DNA from: Thalassotalea euphylliae
Lineage (GTDB): Bacteria > Pseudomonadota > Gammaproteobacteria > Enterobacterales > Alteromonadaceae
Assembly (NCBI RefSeq): GCF_003390335.1
Contig: NZ_QUOU01000001.1
Span: 1,302,001-1,366,000 of the forward strand
Direction: 5' to 3'
Length of the DNA: 64,000 nt
The notes below the pieces were generated by a model. It saw nothing but the letters and a program-made list of their open reading frames with translations. It made no database searches and was not told the origin of the DNA. A program made the translations under genes and the position numbers. Below, piece after piece: positions 53,372 through 62,430 of the stretch (the stretch's first letter is position 1; each line of letters starts with the position of its first letter).

Positions 53372-55344
53372 TAATCGGCCTCGTCAGTGGAAACGGTAAA
53401 GTGTTCGTCGTGAAGTGGGTGTTCCTCACTGGTGTACTCGCTAGTGATAACGCGATTACCAAAGTATTGATCCATAATTTGTCGTGCAACTGGCGCGGCA
53501 TTGGTCGCCCCACCGCCTTTGGCAACGTTTTCAATCGCTACCGACACGACAATTTCTGGCTTATCAAAAGGAGCGAAAGCAATAAACATGGCATTGTCAC
53601 GCTTGCGCTCTTGCGTTTTCTCGGCGTCGTACTTTTCATCTTGCGCAATGCGCGCCACTTGCGCAGAGCCAGTTTTACCTGCCGCATCGTATTGGTGATC
53701 GATAAAGGCTGTGTGGCCCGTTGCGCCTTTCCTCTGTACCGTTGAGTGCATAGCATCCAGCACCAGTTGCCAATTATCAGGGTTATTCAAGGCAATGGGC
53801 GGGTATTCTTCTAGCTCATAGGGTTGAGCACTCACCGTCACGTAGTTTTTATCCTCACTTTGTGTGAAGGTGGTTTGTGAGCTGGCTTTTAGCAAGTGAG
53901 GCTTTTTAATTTCCCCTTTGTTAACCAGCACAGATGTTGCTTGCGCTAATTGCAGTGGGGTGACTGTCCAGTAGCTTTGGCCAATGCCAACCGATAGCGT
54001 TTCGCCAGTGTACCAATTTTGATTGAAGCGAGCGCGTTTCCAGCCAACGCTTGGCAAAATACCACTGCTTTCTTCGTGAATATCAATGCCTGTGCGTTCA
54101 CCAAAGCCAAACTTATCCATCATTTCGCTAATTTTGGTAATGCCAAGCTTGTACGCTAAGTCGTAAAAATACACGTTACACGACTGCTCGATTGCCTTGG
54201 TTAAATCGACCCAGCCATGCCCCCATTTTTTCCAGTCACGGTATTTATGATCAACCCCTTTAAGCTGATACCAACCGGGATCCCAAATGCGCGTTTCCGG
54301 GGTAATAACTCCCTGTTCTAAACCAAGTAGTGCTAAGAATGGTTTTACCGTCGATGCTGGTGGATAGCCTTGTACACTGCGATTAATCAGTGGCAAGTCT
54401 TTTGAGTCGAGTAGTTTGCGATAGTTTTTCGAACTGATGCCATGGACAAACAAGTTACCGTCGTAACTGGGGTTGGAATACATGGCCAATACGCCACCAT
54501 CTCGTGGGTCAATGGCGACCACAGAGCCGCGTTTTCCTGCCAATGCCCGTTTGGCGATCATTTGCAGTTCAATGTCTAAGGTCAAGGTTAAATCTTGGCC
54601 GGGAATTGGCGGGGTAAAATCTAAGGTGCGAATCACGCGCCCTTGGTTGTTTACTTCCACTTCTTGATGGCCGATGGTGCCGTGCAGGGTGTCTTCGTAG
54701 TATTTTTCTAGGCCGAGTTTACCGATTTCACGGGTCGCCGCGTAATTTTCTGATTTGCCATCTGCTTCAAGACGTTGGGCATCTTTGCGATTAATTTTCG
54801 CAACATAGCCTAGATTGTGCGTCGTTAAATCGCCAAATGGGTAGTAACGTTTCAGGCGGGCGTCGATAAACACGCCAGGGTACTTGTGTTGATTAACGGA
54901 AAAAAGCGCAACCTGTTGGTCGCTTAAACGCGATTGCAATTCAACTGGCTTAAAACGGCGCTTACCCCGTAGTGCTTTGAAAAACTTAGCTTGTTTTTCT
55001 TCGCTAATACTCAGTAGCTCACTCACATCAGCAATCGTAGCTTCAATATCTTCCACTTGTTCGGGGATGATCTCTAAGCTGTAAACCGGCTTGTTTTCGG
55101 CCAGTAAAACCCCGTTGCGATCGTATATTTGGCCGCGATTGGGCGCGACTGGCAAGAGCTTGATACGGTTGCTATTGGAGCGAGTTTGATACTTTTCAAA
55201 CGAGTTAACTTGCGAGTTATACACATTGGTAAACAAAATAACCAACATGATCACTACACCAATCAAGGCAATAAAAGCGCGTCTGGCAAATAGGTTCGCC
55301 TCTGCGCTGTGATTGCGAATGGATACGCGCTTACGTCTGACCAT
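53371..55344 (-). CDS. mrdA: penicillin-binding protein 2
   Basis: A 657-residue peptidoglycan transpeptidase of the elongasome. One N-terminal membrane segment (about 22-42), a pedestal domain (RGQIYDRNGVLLAEN), and the transpeptidase domain with active-site STVKPF, SCNVYFYDLA and AGKTGSAQ. It lies directly before rodA, its partner, with overlapping stop/start. Confidence 0.95.
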   Translation of the reverse strand: MVRRKRVSIRNHSAEANLFARRAFIALIGVVIMLVILFTNVYNSQVNSFEKYQTRSNSNRIKLLPVAPNRGQIYDRNGVLLAENKPVYSLEIIPEQVEDIEATIADVSELLSISEEKQAKFFKALRGKRRFKPVELQSRLSDQQVALFSVNQHKYPGVFIDARLKRYYPFGDLTTHNLGYVAKINRKDAQRLEADGKSENYAATREIGKLGLEKYYEDTLHGTIGHQEVEVNNQGRVIRTLDFTPPIPGQDLTLTLDIELQMIAKRALAGKRGSVVAIDPRDGGVLAMYSNPSYDGNLFVHGISSKNYRKLLDSKDLPLINRSVQGYPPASTVKPFLALLGLEQGVITPETRIWDPGWYQLKGVDHKYRDWKKWGHGWVDLTKAIEQSCNVYFYDLAYKLGITKISEMMDKFGFGERTGIDIHEESSGILPSVGWKRARFNQNWYTGETLSVGIGQSYWTVTPLQLAQATSVLVNKGEIKKPHLLKASSQTTFTQSEDKNYVTVSAQPYELEEYPPIALNNPDNWQLVLDAMHSTVQRKGATGHTAFIDHQYDAAGKTGSAQVARIAQDEKYDAEKTQERKRDNAMFIAFAPFDKPEIVVSVAIENVAKGGGATNAAPVARQIMDQYFGNRVITSEYTSEEHPLHDEHFTVSTDEAD

Positions 55345-55428
55345 TAGCCTTGTTCAATCCTTGCTGCTAAACCCGTGACTAAACTTGCAACTTCTCTCAT
55401 CATTAGTGCTCTTTGCTACGCGCGGTAA

Positions 55429-55899
55429 CTATTCCCTGTGATACGGGTGATTGTTGTTGACACTCCACGCGCGATACAAGCTTTCAGCAATAATAATTCG
55501 CACCATAGGGTGGGGTAGCGTTAGCGGTGATAATGACCACTTTTGCTCAGATGCGGCAATACAAGCGGGGGCTAAGCCTTCTGGCCCACCAACGAGTAGC
55601 GCGACATCGCGGCCATCGTGTTGCCAGCGCTCTAGCTGTTTGGCTAACATTGGGGTATCCCATGGCTTGCCTGTGACTTCTAGCGTGACAATGCGATTTC
55701 CTTTAGGGATAGCGGCCAGCATTTGCTCGCCTTCTTTGTCTAGAATACGAGCGATATCGGCGTTCTTACTGCGCTTACCGGGAGGAATTTCAACGAGGTG
55801 AAAACTCAGGTCACGGGGAAAGCGGCGAGCGTACTCTTCAAAGCCTTGCGTCACCCAAGCGGGCATTTTGTTGCCAACGGCATATAGCGTTAAGCGCAT
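55429..55899 (-). CDS. rlmH: 23S rRNA pseudouridine-1915 N3-methyltransferase
   Basis: A 156-residue SPOUT methyltransferase acting on the 70S ribosome. It has the knot motif VALLVGGPEGLAP near 98-110 and the C-terminal YRAWSVNNNHPYHRE, both canonical. It lies 23 bp after rsfS, the usual pair. Confidence 0.96.
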   Translation of the reverse strand: MRLTLYAVGNKMPAWVTQGFEEYARRFPRDLSFHLVEIPPGKRSKNADIARILDKEGEQMLAAIPKGNRIVTLEVTGKPWDTPMLAKQLERWQHDGRDVALLVGGPEGLAPACIAASEQKWSLSPLTLPHPMVRIIIAESLYRAWSVNNNHPYHRE

Positions 55900-55922
55900 T
55901 AAATTGTTCGCCTACTGTCGGA

Positions 55923-56243
55923 TTAGTCTTGCCAAAGTTGTTCAATTTGGTATTTGTCACGTTGTTCGTCAGTCATGACGTGTACGACAACGGCGCCTAA
56001 ATCTACCAGCGACCATTCGCCAATGTCGTTGCCTTCGATACCCAGTGGCTCAATGCCTTCTGCACGACATTCCATTGCGACATTTTGCGCAATAGATTTA
56101 ACGTGTCGGTTAGAGTTACCTGAGGCGATTACCATGTAATCTGCAAAACTGGCCTTGTCTTGAATGTCGAGAGTGACAATGTCACGGCCTTTTAAATCGT
56201 CGATTTTTTCATAAACGAAAGCGGAAAGAGCTTCACTTTGCAA
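55923..56243 (-). CDS. rsfS: ribosomal silencing factor RsfS
   Basis: A 106-residue protein that binds L14 of the large subunit and blocks subunit joining when nutrients are low. Signatures are YEKIDDLKGRDIVTLDIQ and the C-terminal VDLGAVVVHVM. The best start is a TTG at 56243 with AAGGA 8 nt before; it gives the family length (E. coli 105). A second TTG at 56279 lacks a ribosome-binding site. Confidence 0.93.
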   Translation of the reverse strand: MQSEALSAFVYEKIDDLKGRDIVTLDIQDKASFADYMVIASGNSNRHVKSIAQNVAMECRAEGIEPLGIEGNDIGEWSLVDLGAVVVHVMTDEQRDKYQIEQLWQD

Positions 56244-56427
56244 TGTATTTTTCCTTGGTTGAAATTGAGTGTAAAACAATATTCGAAACTAGTAACCGCT
56301 AATAATATCACTAATTACAGAGAGCGTTAACCGCTCAAAGGTCACAGGGGGAAAATTTATTCACCTGAGCTATTTAGCCCCAATGTTAGCGCCAATTTAG
56401 CCCCAATGCGAATAACCCTTAACTGTG

Positions 56428-57132
56428 TTATGAACGATAAAGCTGATGTTGTGCGATGTAGTCAGCAATTTTTTCAGGCAGTAAGGCGTAAGCTTTATTG
56501 GGGCTGGTATTGCCATGCATCCCATCACTTAGTGCATGACTTGCTTGGTCAGCGCCGCTCAACAGGGCGCGAATTGATGTGGAGGAAACATCCGTATTGT
56601 GGGGCGGTGCTAGGTAAATTTGCCCGACACTATGTAAATTTAGCGCTGACTTTACAGTGATGCGCTGTTGCAGCTCAGCCACCAATTGTTGTTTGTCCAA
56701 TACGTAGTGTGGCCGAGTACAAACAATTAAATTAACTTGAGAGATAATTTCTTGCCATCTATGCCAGCGGGTGAAAGATAGCAAGGAGTCCATACCTATG
56801 ATTAAGCTAATCGCTTGATTTGGCGATTGCGCGTACATCTCTTGCAGTGTGTCTACGGTATAACTGGGCTTGTCGCGATGCAGTTCGCGGTCATCAAGGC
56901 TAAATAAGGTTTCGTTATTAACCAAGGCGCGCAACATCGCCAATCGGTGCTCGCTGCTTACTTGGGCTGCGGCTTTATGCGGTGGAATATTGGCGGGCAG
57001 TAGTGTTATCTGGGTGACGCCTAAATCGCTAGCAATATGCTTGCAAAGCGTTAAGTGACCTAAATGGAAGGGGTCAAACGTGCCGCCAAAAATGAGCTGG
57101 CTTACGTTATTTTCTAATGCCAGCTTAGTCAT
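56428..57132 (-). CDS. nadD: nicotinate-nucleotide adenylyltransferase
   Basis: A 234-residue enzyme joining nicotinate mononucleotide and ATP to deamido-NAD. The nucleotide-binding GGTFDPFHLGHL near 16-27 and C-terminal SSTSIRALL near 182-190 define it. Its ATG overlaps the holA end by 8 bp. Confidence 0.95.
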   Translation of the reverse strand: MTKLALENNVSQLIFGGTFDPFHLGHLTLCKHIASDLGVTQITLLPANIPPHKAAAQVSSEHRLAMLRALVNNETLFSLDDRELHRDKPSYTVDTLQEMYAQSPNQAISLIIGMDSLLSFTRWHRWQEIISQVNLIVCTRPHYVLDKQQLVAELQQRITVKSALNLHSVGQIYLAPPHNTDVSSTSIRALLSGADQASHALSDGMHGNTSPNKAYALLPEKIADYIAQHQLYRS

Positions 57133-58165
57133 AGTAGTTTAGGCTGAGTGGCTTTAGCTTTTCACCGTGATACGCACAAATGCAGACATCAGCAAGCAAT
57201 TGAAAAATGTTAAATTCACTGGTGGTTTTACTCACTAAATCGACATCGGCAAGGCGAGCGATAGCGACTAATATATTGTCGAGCGACATATTGGTGATGG
57301 CATGCTGATAAAGCGGTTTGCGCTTATCCCAAATTCTAAATGCTTTAAATACCGCTTGTTGGCTTTCACCTGCTTGCAATTGATAGTGCATTTGTTTGAG
57401 TTGGTTCAGCTCTTTGTTAATAAACCACTGAATTTTCGCGGCGGGTGTGCCTTCTTGCTGTTGTTGATCAAGCATAGTCACGCAGCGATCAAGCTTGCCA
57501 GTGAGCAGGGCATCGACTAAAGCAAACGGGTTGAACTTAGCTTGACTGATGATTAGCTCTGATAACGTATCAAAATCAATGGCTTGCTGACCAAACAAAA
57601 TGGAAAGTTTTTGTAGTTCTTGATCAAGCGCTAAAACATTGCCCTCAAACATGGTCAGTAGCAGCTCGTGTCCTTGTTTATCAATGACTAACTGGTATTG
57701 GCGAACTTGGCGATTAAGCCACATCGCTAGCCCTTTGCTATCCAGATCATAAATTGGCAAATAGACACCAGCACCACTTAACGTTTTAAACCACTTCTTT
57801 TTAGTGGCATTGCCATCGAGCTTATCGCCATGGCAAAGCAGAGCGACATCGGGGCTGAGCTGACTGCAAATTAATTCGATGGCTTTCGTAGCACTATCGT
57901 TTAATTTGGTGGTGAGAAATTCAAGCTCAATGACACGGCGCGCGGCAAACAAACTCATGGCATTATATTCATTGAGCACATCGTCCCAACTGAATTTGTC
58001 ATCAACGCTAAAGCGGATTAACTCATCAAAACCTTGCTGCAGGGCAGCGGCTTTAATTTGCGCAAGACTGTCGTTTTTTTGCCAAGGCTCGTCACCAAAG
58101 ACTAACCAAACGGGCGAAAGTGGCTGTGATAAGGTTTGTGAGAGTTGATTGTGGTAAATGCGCAA
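57125..58165 (-). CDS. holA: DNA polymerase III delta subunit
   Basis: A 346-residue clamp-loader subunit that opens the beta clamp. The N-terminal VWLVFGDEPWQKNDSLAQI and the arrangement between lptE and nadD fit HolA; three-domain length is usual. The gene overlaps nadD and follows lptE by 32 bp. Confidence 0.94.
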   Translation of the reverse strand: MRIYHNQLSQTLSQPLSPVWLVFGDEPWQKNDSLAQIKAAALQQGFDELIRFSVDDKFSWDDVLNEYNAMSLFAARRVIELEFLTTKLNDSATKAIELICSQLSPDVALLCHGDKLDGNATKKKWFKTLSGAGVYLPIYDLDSKGLAMWLNRQVRQYQLVIDKQGHELLLTMFEGNVLALDQELQKLSILFGQQAIDFDTLSELIISQAKFNPFALVDALLTGKLDRCVTMLDQQQQEGTPAAKIQWFINKELNQLKQMHYQLQAGESQQAVFKAFRIWDKRKPLYQHAITNMSLDNILVAIARLADVDLVSKTTSEFNIFQLLADVCICAYHGEKLKPLSLNYYD

Positions 58166-58197
58166 GCGTAAATCTCGTCGTATCTGGTGGTGAACGC

Positions 58198-58698
58198 TTA
58201 GCTATTCACTTGAATACTCGCCATTTCTCGCAAAATACGGTCTGCGGCAAGTTGGCGCATTTCTTTTAACAGTAGCGCAAGTTCGCGACTTTTCGCTAAC
58301 GTGCGATCGGGATCGTCTTGATAATCACTGTATAGCTCAAAGCTAAAGCGCTGTGGCTCTTGGTTAGCCATTTGTAGCTGGTAATTAACCGTGTAGATAA
58401 TTTCGTATTCTGCGACTTGGCCGTTAGGGAAGAGGGACAGGGTGCGACGATTTAGCTCATCTTTTAGAATTCTTAATTCAGGTAGCTCTGCACGCGGTGT
58501 TTTTACAATATTTACCTGATTTAAGGTGAGGTGTTGTTTGACTAAACGAGTGAGCTCACCGTGTTTGTCTACTGAGCTAACGTAAAGGGTTTGCAGTTCC
58601 GGCGCTAAAAGAAAATCACCGCGTAAGCGAAAGCCACAAGCCGAAAGCAAGATGCTTAACACGACAATCAGGCTTATTTTACGTGACGATAACTTCAT
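58198..58698 (-). CDS. lptE: LPS-assembly lipoprotein LptE
   Basis: A 166-residue outer-membrane lipoprotein that plugs LptD. Signal peptide with lipobox LLSAC (Cys21) and the conserved CGFRLRGDF immediately after. Its place between leuS and holA is the standard order. Confidence 0.93.
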   Translation of the reverse strand: MKLSSRKISLIVVLSILLSACGFRLRGDFLLAPELQTLYVSSVDKHGELTRLVKQHLTLNQVNIVKTPRAELPELRILKDELNRRTLSLFPNGQVAEYEIIYTVNYQLQMANQEPQRFSFELYSDYQDDPDRTLAKSRELALLLKEMRQLAADRILREMASIQVNS

Positions 58699-58748
58699 AA
58701 TTTTTCCTTACTCTAAAGCGAAAAGAACCCGACAAGATTAAATAATTA

Positions 58749-58777
58749 GCGCCTAACAAGGGGTTATTGTTAGGCGC
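58749..58777 (-). other. stem-loop between leuS and lptE
   Basis: GCGCCTAACAA pairs perfectly with TTGTTAGGCGC over seven bases. No T-run follows on the minus strand, so it is not a classical terminator; it might modulate read-through from leuS into lptE or act in RNA processing. Confidence 0.45.
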
Positions 58778-58816
58778 ATTGTTATAGTGCTAGTTAGTGC
58801 TTTTAGTTAGCAACCT

Positions 58817-61417
58817 TTAGTTAGCTACAATGTTTAACAGCTTACCCGGTACATAAATCACTTTACGCACGGTTTTGTCTTCAACAAATTTTGCTACGTT
58901 TTCTTCTTCTTTGGCCAGTGCTTCAACTGACTCTTGGCTTGCGTCAGCGGCAACAGTGATTTTGGCGCGAAGTCTACCGTTCACTTGTACGATGATCAGT
59001 TTTTCATCTTCAACAAGTGCAGCTTCATCAACTTGTGGCCAAAGTGCGTCTTCAACTTGGCTACCGTCACCAATTTCTTGCCATAACTTGTGGCTTAAAT
59101 GCGGTACGATTGGCGCCAGCATTAGGGTAACAGCGCGCACGGCTTCTTGCATCACCACTAAGTCTTCGTTTGACTCAAGCTTAGCTTTGGCTAAGTGGTT
59201 CATTAGCTCCATAACTGCGGCAATAGCCGTGTTAAAGGTGTTACGACGACCAATGTCATCACTTACCTTAGCAATCGTTTTGTGTAGCTCACGACGAAGT
59301 GCTTTGTGCTGGCTGGCAAAGTTCACGTTTGATGCGTCAATGTCACTTGCTGTTGCGGCTGCTGTGAAATCAGCGGCTAGCTTCCACACGCGTTTAAGGA
59401 AGCGGTGCGCGCCTTCCACACCTGAGTCAGACCATTCTAAGGTTTGCTCTGGTGGCGAAGTGAACATAATAAATAAACGCACAGTATCGGCACCGTATTG
59501 CTCGATAACCGCTTGTGGGTCAATGCCATTGTTTTTCGACTTTGACATCTTGCTCATGCCTGCCGAAATCACTGGCTCGCCATCAATTTTGCTTTTCGCT
59601 GCGGTGATCTTGCCTTTTTCGTCGCGCTCAACTTCTACGTCTGTTGGTGCAATCCACTCTTGGCCGCCGTTAGCACCTTCTCGGTAGTAGGTTTCCGCTA
59701 ATACCATACCTTGACATAGTAAGCTCTTGAATGGCTCGTCAGAGTCAACTAGACCAACATCACGTAATAATTTATGGAAGAAACGAGCGTACAATAAGTG
59801 CAAAATAGCATGCTCAATACCACCAATGTATTGATCAACCGGTAACCAGTAGTTTGCCTTTTCTGGATCTAACATTTGGTCGTTTGAATCAGTTGAGCAG
59901 TAGCGCGCGTAGTACCACGATGATTCCATAAAGGTATCGAAGGTATCGGTTTCACGGAATGCTGCTTCGCCGTTGTAAGTGGTTTTCGCCCACTCTGGAT
60001 CATCTTTAATTGGTGAAGTCACACCATTCATTACCACATCTTCTGGTAACTCAACCGGTAATTGATCTTCTGGCACGGGTACAGATTCACCATTGGCTAG
60101 GTTAATCATCGGAATTGGCGCGCCCCAGTAGCGTTGGCGTGATACACCCCAATCGCGTAAGCGGTAGTTCACCGTGATCTTACCTTTACCTAGTGATTCA
60201 AGCTTAGCGGCTACTGCTTTAAAGGCTTCATCAAACGATAAACCATCAAACTCGCCAGAGTTAATTAAGGCACCTTTTTCGGTGATGGCCGCTTTGCTGA
60301 TATCGTCTTCTTCACCACCAGTAATGACTTGCGCAATTTCTAGGCCGTACTTAGTCGCAAATTCAAAGTCACGTTGGTCGTGACCAGGTACTGACATTAC
60401 TGCGCCTGAGCCGTAATCCATTAGTACAAAGTTAGCCGCCCATACAGGTACTAGTTTGCCTGTTAATGGATGGATTGCTTTAAGGCCAGTATCAACACCT
60501 TTTTTCTCAACCGTTGCCATATCGGCTTCAGACAGCTTGCTCGCTTTAACTTCGGCGATAAATTCAGCCAGTGCAGGATTTTTTTCTGCCGCTTTGACAG
60601 ACAATGGGTGTTGCGCTGCTAGGGCAACATAAGTGACACCCATGATAGTGTCTGGGCGCGTGGTGTAGATATCAAAGCTTTCGTCCGATGCTTGGCCATC
60701 ATTGTCCGCGACAGCAAAAGTCATTTCCACACCTTCAGAGCGACCAATCCAGTTGCGCTGCATGGTTTTAACTTGCTCAGGCCAGCCTTCTAGCTGATCT
60801 AAGTCGTTTAATAACTCTTCGGCGTAATCTGTGATCTTGATAAACCACTGTGGAATTTCTTTGCGCTCAACGATAGCACCTGAGCGCCAGCCACGACCGT
60901 CGATGACTTGTTCGTTAGCCAACACGGTTTGGTCCACTGGATCCCAGTTTACGGTGGCGTTTTTCTTGTAAACTAAGCCTTTTTCATAAAGCTTAGTGAA
61001 GAACCACTGTTCCCAGCGGTAGTAATCTTTTTGACACGTAGCGAATTCGCGATCCCAGTCGTAGCCAAAACCCAGAGATTGCAGTTGACCGCGCATATAA
61101 TCAATGTTTTGGTAAGTCCACTTTGCAGGTGCTGAGTTGTTTTTGATCGCTGCGTTTTCTGCTGGTAAACCAAAGGCATCCCAACCCATAGGTTGTAAGA
61201 CGTTTTTACCTTGCATACGTTGGTAGCGAGAAATTACATCACCCAAGCTGTAGTTGCGCACGTGACCCATGTGCAGGCGACCGCTAGGGTATGGGAACAT
61301 AGACAGGCAGTAGAATTTCTCTTTGCCTGGCTTTTCTTGTGCTTTAAAGGTTTTGTTGTCAGTCCAGAACTGCTGAACTTCTGCTTCAATCGATTGGGGA
61401 TTGTATGTGGATTCCAT
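58817..61417 (-). CDS. leuS: leucyl-tRNA synthetase
   Basis: An 866-residue class I synthetase charging tRNA-Leu. The HIGH-type motif HMGHVRNYS is near 48-56, the CP1 editing domain spans about 225-420 (TTRPDTIMGVTYVALA near 245-260) and the KMSKS loop MSKMSKSKNNG is near 620-630. An anticodon-binding helical domain and C-terminal appendage end it. The ATG at 61417 is used; the preceding TTG is read in the longer frame. Confidence 0.97.
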   Translation of the reverse strand: MESTYNPQSIEAEVQQFWTDNKTFKAQEKPGKEKFYCLSMFPYPSGRLHMGHVRNYSLGDVISRYQRMQGKNVLQPMGWDAFGLPAENAAIKNNSAPAKWTYQNIDYMRGQLQSLGFGYDWDREFATCQKDYYRWEQWFFTKLYEKGLVYKKNATVNWDPVDQTVLANEQVIDGRGWRSGAIVERKEIPQWFIKITDYAEELLNDLDQLEGWPEQVKTMQRNWIGRSEGVEMTFAVADNDGQASDESFDIYTTRPDTIMGVTYVALAAQHPLSVKAAEKNPALAEFIAEVKASKLSEADMATVEKKGVDTGLKAIHPLTGKLVPVWAANFVLMDYGSGAVMSVPGHDQRDFEFATKYGLEIAQVITGGEEDDISKAAITEKGALINSGEFDGLSFDEAFKAVAAKLESLGKGKITVNYRLRDWGVSRQRYWGAPIPMINLANGESVPVPEDQLPVELPEDVVMNGVTSPIKDDPEWAKTTYNGEAAFRETDTFDTFMESSWYYARYCSTDSNDQMLDPEKANYWLPVDQYIGGIEHAILHLLYARFFHKLLRDVGLVDSDEPFKSLLCQGMVLAETYYREGANGGQEWIAPTDVEVERDEKGKITAAKSKIDGEPVISAGMSKMSKSKNNGIDPQAVIEQYGADTVRLFIMFTSPPEQTLEWSDSGVEGAHRFLKRVWKLAADFTAAATASDIDASNVNFASQHKALRRELHKTIAKVSDDIGRRNTFNTAIAAVMELMNHLAKAKLESNEDLVVMQEAVRAVTLMLAPIVPHLSHKLWQEIGDGSQVEDALWPQVDEAALVEDEKLIIVQVNGRLRAKITVAADASQESVEALAKEEENVAKFVEDKTVRKVIYVPGKLLNIVAN

Positions 61418-61740
61418 CAATTAATTTCTCAAATACTCAGAAGAGGGTGCCTAAGCCTTAATCCGCAGCCTTGTATGGTTACTTTTTCGCTAACTAACGG
61501 AAAGTAACTAATGTCAAGTAAACAAGCGTTAAATTACTATTTAATCGTGCTTTAAATGGCGGCATTGGCGGCGTGTTAAATTTTGCCGCATAGAATACCT
61601 TATCCTGCTAGGAAACAACAAGTTTAATCCGGTTATTTGAGCCGCTCACAGCGCCCTTGTGAGTTACCTGAAAATACAAGAATTTAGTCTGCTGTCTATA
61701 CTCATAGGTAATTGTCAGGGTGATTGATTGAGGAGTGGTG
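61418..61740. other. divergent intergenic region between leuS and ybeL-like gene
   Basis: These 323 bp carry the promoters of both flanking genes. An inverted repeat GTTACTTT (61478-61485) / AAAGTAAC (61501-61508) lies about 60-90 bp before leuS. A TATACT hexamer near 61697 could be the -10 of the rightward gene; no good -35 was found. Confidence 0.45.
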
Positions 61741-62223
61741 ATGGCTGAACACAACCAACTAGATACTATCTATCAAAAGCTTACCAATTGGCTGCAAGAT
61801 ATTCAGCAACACGAAGTGCGCCAGTTAATTGATGTCGTCGAAGAAGCGAAAGCGCTAGCACATGCAGCGGAAAGTTTATCACAAGAGCGTGTTGGCCAGT
61901 TTGTCGATAATCTAAGCTACGATTTAAAAGAGTTTACCGAGCAATGGCAGCAAGACTCGGCAAATTCAGTGTATTTGGGATTACTTAACGAGACTTGGTG
62001 GGATTCAGTGGCAAAAGCGGCGGATAAATCACAAATAGAATGGGCGGAATTGCCGGACGATTTTGCTCATCACGGCGTCTATCAAACTGGCGATTATATT
62101 GGCTTTGGCGTATTGGTTTGTCGGCAATGTGAAGCATCGCTGACGATTTCTCATTTCTCGCAAGTCGCCGATTGTGCCAAGTGTGGGCACGATAAGTTTT
62201 ATCGACAGCCGCTATCTCCTTAG
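61741..62223 (+). CDS. zinc-ribbon protein YbeL-like (DUF1451)
   Basis: A 160-residue protein with a helical N-terminal part (about 1-105) and a C-terminal zinc ribbon with CRQC and CAKC pairs near 128-150. In E. coli ybeL likewise lies by leuS. Role unknown. The ATG at 61741 has GAGGAG 5 nt before; GTG codons just upstream are in the longer frame. Confidence 0.87.
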   Translation: MAEHNQLDTIYQKLTNWLQDIQQHEVRQLIDVVEEAKALAHAAESLSQERVGQFVDNLSYDLKEFTEQWQQDSANSVYLGLLNETWWDSVAKAADKSQIEWAELPDDFAHHGVYQTGDYIGFGVLVCRQCEASLTISHFSQVADCAKCGHDKFYRQPLSP

Positions 62224-62430
62224 TTTTCGGTAAAGAGGATTGTTCAAGTAAATGAAACTTACTTTCTAGTGCAGATAGGGCGGGGTTAAATTGCTGCTAA
62301 CTAGATTGCGTTGGTTGATAAGTAACCACCTGTCAAAGCCAAGGGTAAATTACCTTTGCTCTTGGCAGGCAAGCGAGTAAACTGGCGATAATACTAACAA
62401 AATTTGAACACGTTTCATTTGAGTTCCTGC

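Noticed and set aside
58875..59687. 270-codon open frame antisense to leuS
   Set aside because: It is a shadow of the conserved leuS coding sequence; serine-rich translation without recognisable features.
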